Shown here: positions 62,110 through 64,000 of the stretch, piece by piece
Layout: the number at the start of each line of letters is the position of its first letter
Position numbering within the stretch: position 1 is the first letter of the stretch
From: Spirochaetales bacterium
GTDB taxonomy: Bacteria; Spirochaetota; Leptospiria; Leptospirales; Leptonemataceae
Length of the DNA: 64,000 bases
NCBI GenBank assembly: GCA_015075425.1
Contig: JABTUL010000001.1
Location: 1,860,001 to 1,924,000, forward strand
Direction of reading: 5' to 3'
Notes under the pieces: generated by a model
What the model was told of the DNA's origin: nothing
Database searches by the model: none
Seen by the model: the letters and a program-made list of their open reading frames with translations, nothing else
Translations under genes and position numbers: made by a program

Positions 62110-63020
62110 GACGAACGGAAACTCTTGTTGAAAACATCCATAAAGTAATCTTCTTCTGAAACTAAAGCACCGCGATTGGGGAAGGCCTGCTCATAAAATA
62201 GAGCCGCCAGAATCTCAAACCTCTCGTCATAGGGACGTTTCTCCTCTTCCCATTTTATATTGCGCAGCTTGATCAGAAAGCTGATCGTTTTGTCTCCGGC
62301 GGCGAAATCTATACCCAGGGTATTCATCTGACGGATCAACCAGTTCAAATTCCAGATCTGAAAGGCTCCAAGAAACTCAAGCGCCGCCACTGTCGGCTCA
62401 AACTCCATGAGAACTTCCGTCAAATAAAACGCCGTACGCAGCATAGTCTCTTTGCCCTGGTATGCTTCCTCAAGTGCACCGGACAAAGATTCATACATAT
62501 CCATAGTGTTGTTGTACGAATCCATGATATCTGTAATGTGCTGGGGATACTCGTTCATGATTTCAATAAGATCTATAAAACGATCCTCGGCCATGTGCTT
62601 GCTCAGAATTTCATCTTGAGGGCGGCACCCGGGATTGACCAGAGGAATGTACAGGTATTTGGTCTCCACGGCAAATCTTGATTCTTTGGGTATGTAGTAT
62701 TCGATACGGACAGGTTCAACGTAGTAGTTGATGTATTCGCCGCGTGGCAACCTGGGTTCGATGGATAGAGATTTAAGTTTTTTTACGTCATCCGTAACAA
62801 CGCGCTGACCTTCATGTTTGACCCGGGCGCGCTGGATCCTTTTGATTTCTGACAGGCTGCTGAGTTCACGCGACCGTAAGCCGGCAGCGCCGGAAGAGAT
62901 GGCCGGGAAATCTTTAAAAGGATCGCGCCTTTTCCGCTTCCGTTTGAGCTTTTCTTCATCAATCTGCTCTCCTCCCTCAGTGGCCGGGGCATCTTCGGAA
63001 ACGGGCTCTTCTGGATCCAT
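62106..63020 (-). CDS. Conserved cytoplasmic protein of unknown function
   Basis: 304 residues from ATG at 63020 (TTG at 63023 also possible). Residues 1-40 are acidic then basic (EEKLKRKRKRRD) and probably disordered. The rest is helical with no membrane segment: EYINYYVEPVRIEYYIPKES, DRFIDLIEIMNEYPQHITDI, TAFYLTEVLMEFEPTVAALE, RRPYDERFE-like end. No family recognised. It sits between a HEAT-repeat protein and the DUF2064 gene, overlapping both, so all three are probably one operon. Confidence 0.75.
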   Translation of the reverse strand: MDPEEPVSEDAPATEGGEQIDEEKLKRKRKRRDPFKDFPAISSGAAGLRSRELSSLSEIKRIQRARVKHEGQRVVTDDVKKLKSLSIEPRLPRGEYINYYVEPVRIEYYIPKESRFAVETKYLYIPLVNPGCRPQDEILSKHMAEDRFIDLIEIMNEYPQHITDIMDSYNNTMDMYESLSGALEEAYQGKETMLRTAFYLTEVLMEFEPTVAALEFLGAFQIWNLNWLIRQMNTLGIDFAAGDKTISFLIKLRNIKWEEEKRPYDERFEILAALFYEQAFPNRGALVSEEDYFMDVFNKSFRSS

Positions 63021-64000
63021 CAACTGTCCATCAAGGACTCGCGCCTGACGCGAGAGAGAGCATGTTCCACATGCTTGCGGAAATCATCACCGCCCATGGC
63101 CGACAGAACGCGCTCAAGGCTGCCCGTGCTATTCCCGGTGACCCGCAAAAGTGCCTGCAGGGCAGCACTGCGAACTTCGTAGTCGTCCTGTCTGAGCACA
63201 GCATGCTCAAGATGATCCGCTGCGGCAGAAAGGCCCAGCATACCCAGGGAATCGGCTGCCTGAGTTCGAACGCGGGCATCTTTGTCTGCACTCAGGGCAT
63301 GAACAAGGTCATACATACCATCCTTGTAGCCCGTATAACCGATAGCCAGGGCCGCCTGCAGCCGCACCTCCGCATCCGGATCCGACCGCAGCACCATACC
63401 CAGGCCACGGCCGCCCCGCTCAAATTCCATGAGCAGGCGTATCCCTGACAGTTTATTTTGTTTGCTGGTTTCAAATTCCAGCATGTTGGAAATAGCTCCG
63501 GCGCTTCCCGTTTCCAGGAGAATGGCGGCGGTTGTAAGCGCTGTCTGGCGCACCAGCTCAGAACGGTCCGTAATCCCATTCTGCACAATATTACGGTGTC
63601 GGACCCAGCCGCGCTCCCCGATCGTGGCCAGAACATGCGCACGGACATCAGGTGACGGATCGTTTTGCATCCGGGCAATGCTTGATTCACTGGCATCCGG
63701 TTGCTTGAGCAGACTGGAAATGGCGTAAACACGCACGGACTTATTAGTATCCTTTAAATAGCTTTCTACACTGGAGGTGATCCGTTTATCACTGATGTGA
63801 CGCAACCCCTCCAGAGCGTAAATGCGATAAATGGGACGCTCGTTGCCCAGCAGCCGTAAAAGCACCGGGATCATATTGTCATTTTCCATGGAAGCCAGCG
63901 TTTCAAAGGCTTTCTCACGAACTTCGCGACGTGGATGTGTTGCCAGCTGGGCCACGGCATGAATCAGGCGATGCTCCCGCCAGGATTCTGCCAGGGCCAG
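63020..64000 (-). CDS. HEAT-repeat protein (5' end outside window)
   Basis: Open to the window edge, 326 residues visible, so the true start lies beyond 64000. It is made of tandem ~31-residue HEAT-like helical pairs: HPRREVREKAFETLASMEND, IYRIYALEGLRHISDKRI, PDVRAHVLATIGERG, AEVRLQAALAIGYTGYKDGM, ARVRTQAADSLGMLG. These form a curved protein-binding solenoid, similar to PBS lyase HEAT-like repeats. The visible part has no catalytic domain. Its stop TGA overlaps the ATG of the next gene. Confidence 0.85.
   Translation of the reverse strand: MALAESWREHRLIHAVAQLATHPRREVREKAFETLASMENDNMIPVLLRLLGNERPIYRIYALEGLRHISDKRITSSVESYLKDTNKSVRVYAISSLLKQPDASESSIARMQNDPSPDVRAHVLATIGERGWVRHRNIVQNGITDRSELVRQTALTTAAILLETGSAGAISNMLEFETSKQNKLSGIRLLMEFERGGRGLGMVLRSDPDAEVRLQAALAIGYTGYKDGMYDLVHALSADKDARVRTQAADSLGMLGLSAAADHLEHAVLRQDDYEVRSAALQALLRVTGNSTGSLERVLSAMGGDDFRKHVEHALSRVRRESLMDS

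Noticed and set aside
1-64000. CRISPR arrays, transposons, prophage or integrative elements
   Set aside because: No regularly spaced repeats, Cas genes, transposases, integrases or phage structural genes were recognised.

Overview
The window looks like chromosomal DNA of a leptospiral spirochaete with moderate GC content (slightly above half by eye), closer to Leptonema or Turneriella than to the AT-rich pathogenic Leptospira. This placement is an inference. It rests on a large lipoprotein ending in a DUF1554 domain, a plastid-type ferredoxin-NADP reductase ending in Tyr, short spirochaetal lipoprotein signals, a diderm envelope gene set (heptosyltransferase, LptF/G permease, Lgt, OmpA, beta-barrels) and many large exported proteins with TPR, NHL, FecR or HEAT-like parts. 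I see no rRNA, tRNA, transposase, integrase or CRISPR array. Both window ends cut a minus-strand gene.

Layout. 1-6058 (minus): exported TPR protein, TPR/NHL/vWA protein, coiled-coil protein and an LptF/G permease. 6095-7144: heptosyltransferase. 7137-10316 (minus): an orphan ParA ATPase leading a five-gene run that ends in an M23 peptidase; the MORN-repeat member has no canonical start codon. 10412-16831: gatB, a MORN protein, malic enzyme, aroE and folC, with three small genes between. 16815-22185 (minus): class III nucleotide cyclase, FecR-domain protein and exported protein, coupled by ATGA overlaps. 22277-31541 (plus): Xaa-Pro aminopeptidase, lgt, OmpA lipoprotein, beta-barrel, a 926-residue repeat lipoprotein, and a metallo-beta-lactamase-fold protein with two cyclic-nucleotide-binding domains. 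31627-34891 (minus): metF, class III aminotransferase and ferredoxin-NADP reductase. 34972-39384 (plus): a gliding-type ABC exporter of four overlapping genes.

39387-47357 is a surface-polysaccharide region: DegT aminotransferase, three GT4 glycosyltransferases, a polytopic GT-C-like protein and a GT2-GtrA fusion. The closely packed minus-strand run from 52314 to 44155 joins a beta-barrel protein, a membrane-anchored atypical kinase, a vWA/YfaP protein and a divergent adenylosuccinate-synthetase paralog to the last two polysaccharide genes. This is the best candidate here for an undescribed system. 52401-57606 (plus): small membrane protein, tsaE, tsaB, RNase R, thiG and thiH. 57603-64000: rhomboid protease, hotdog thioesterase, adenosine-deaminase-like hydrolase, a DUF2064 transferase, small conserved proteins and a HEAT-repeat protein.

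Genes are tightly packed. Stop/start overlaps of the ATGA, GTGA, TTGA or TGATG type recur and are used here to choose starts; GTG and TTG starts are common. Two themes run through the window: envelope construction, and nucleotide signalling (a cyclase plus a cyclic-nucleotide-binding hydrolase).
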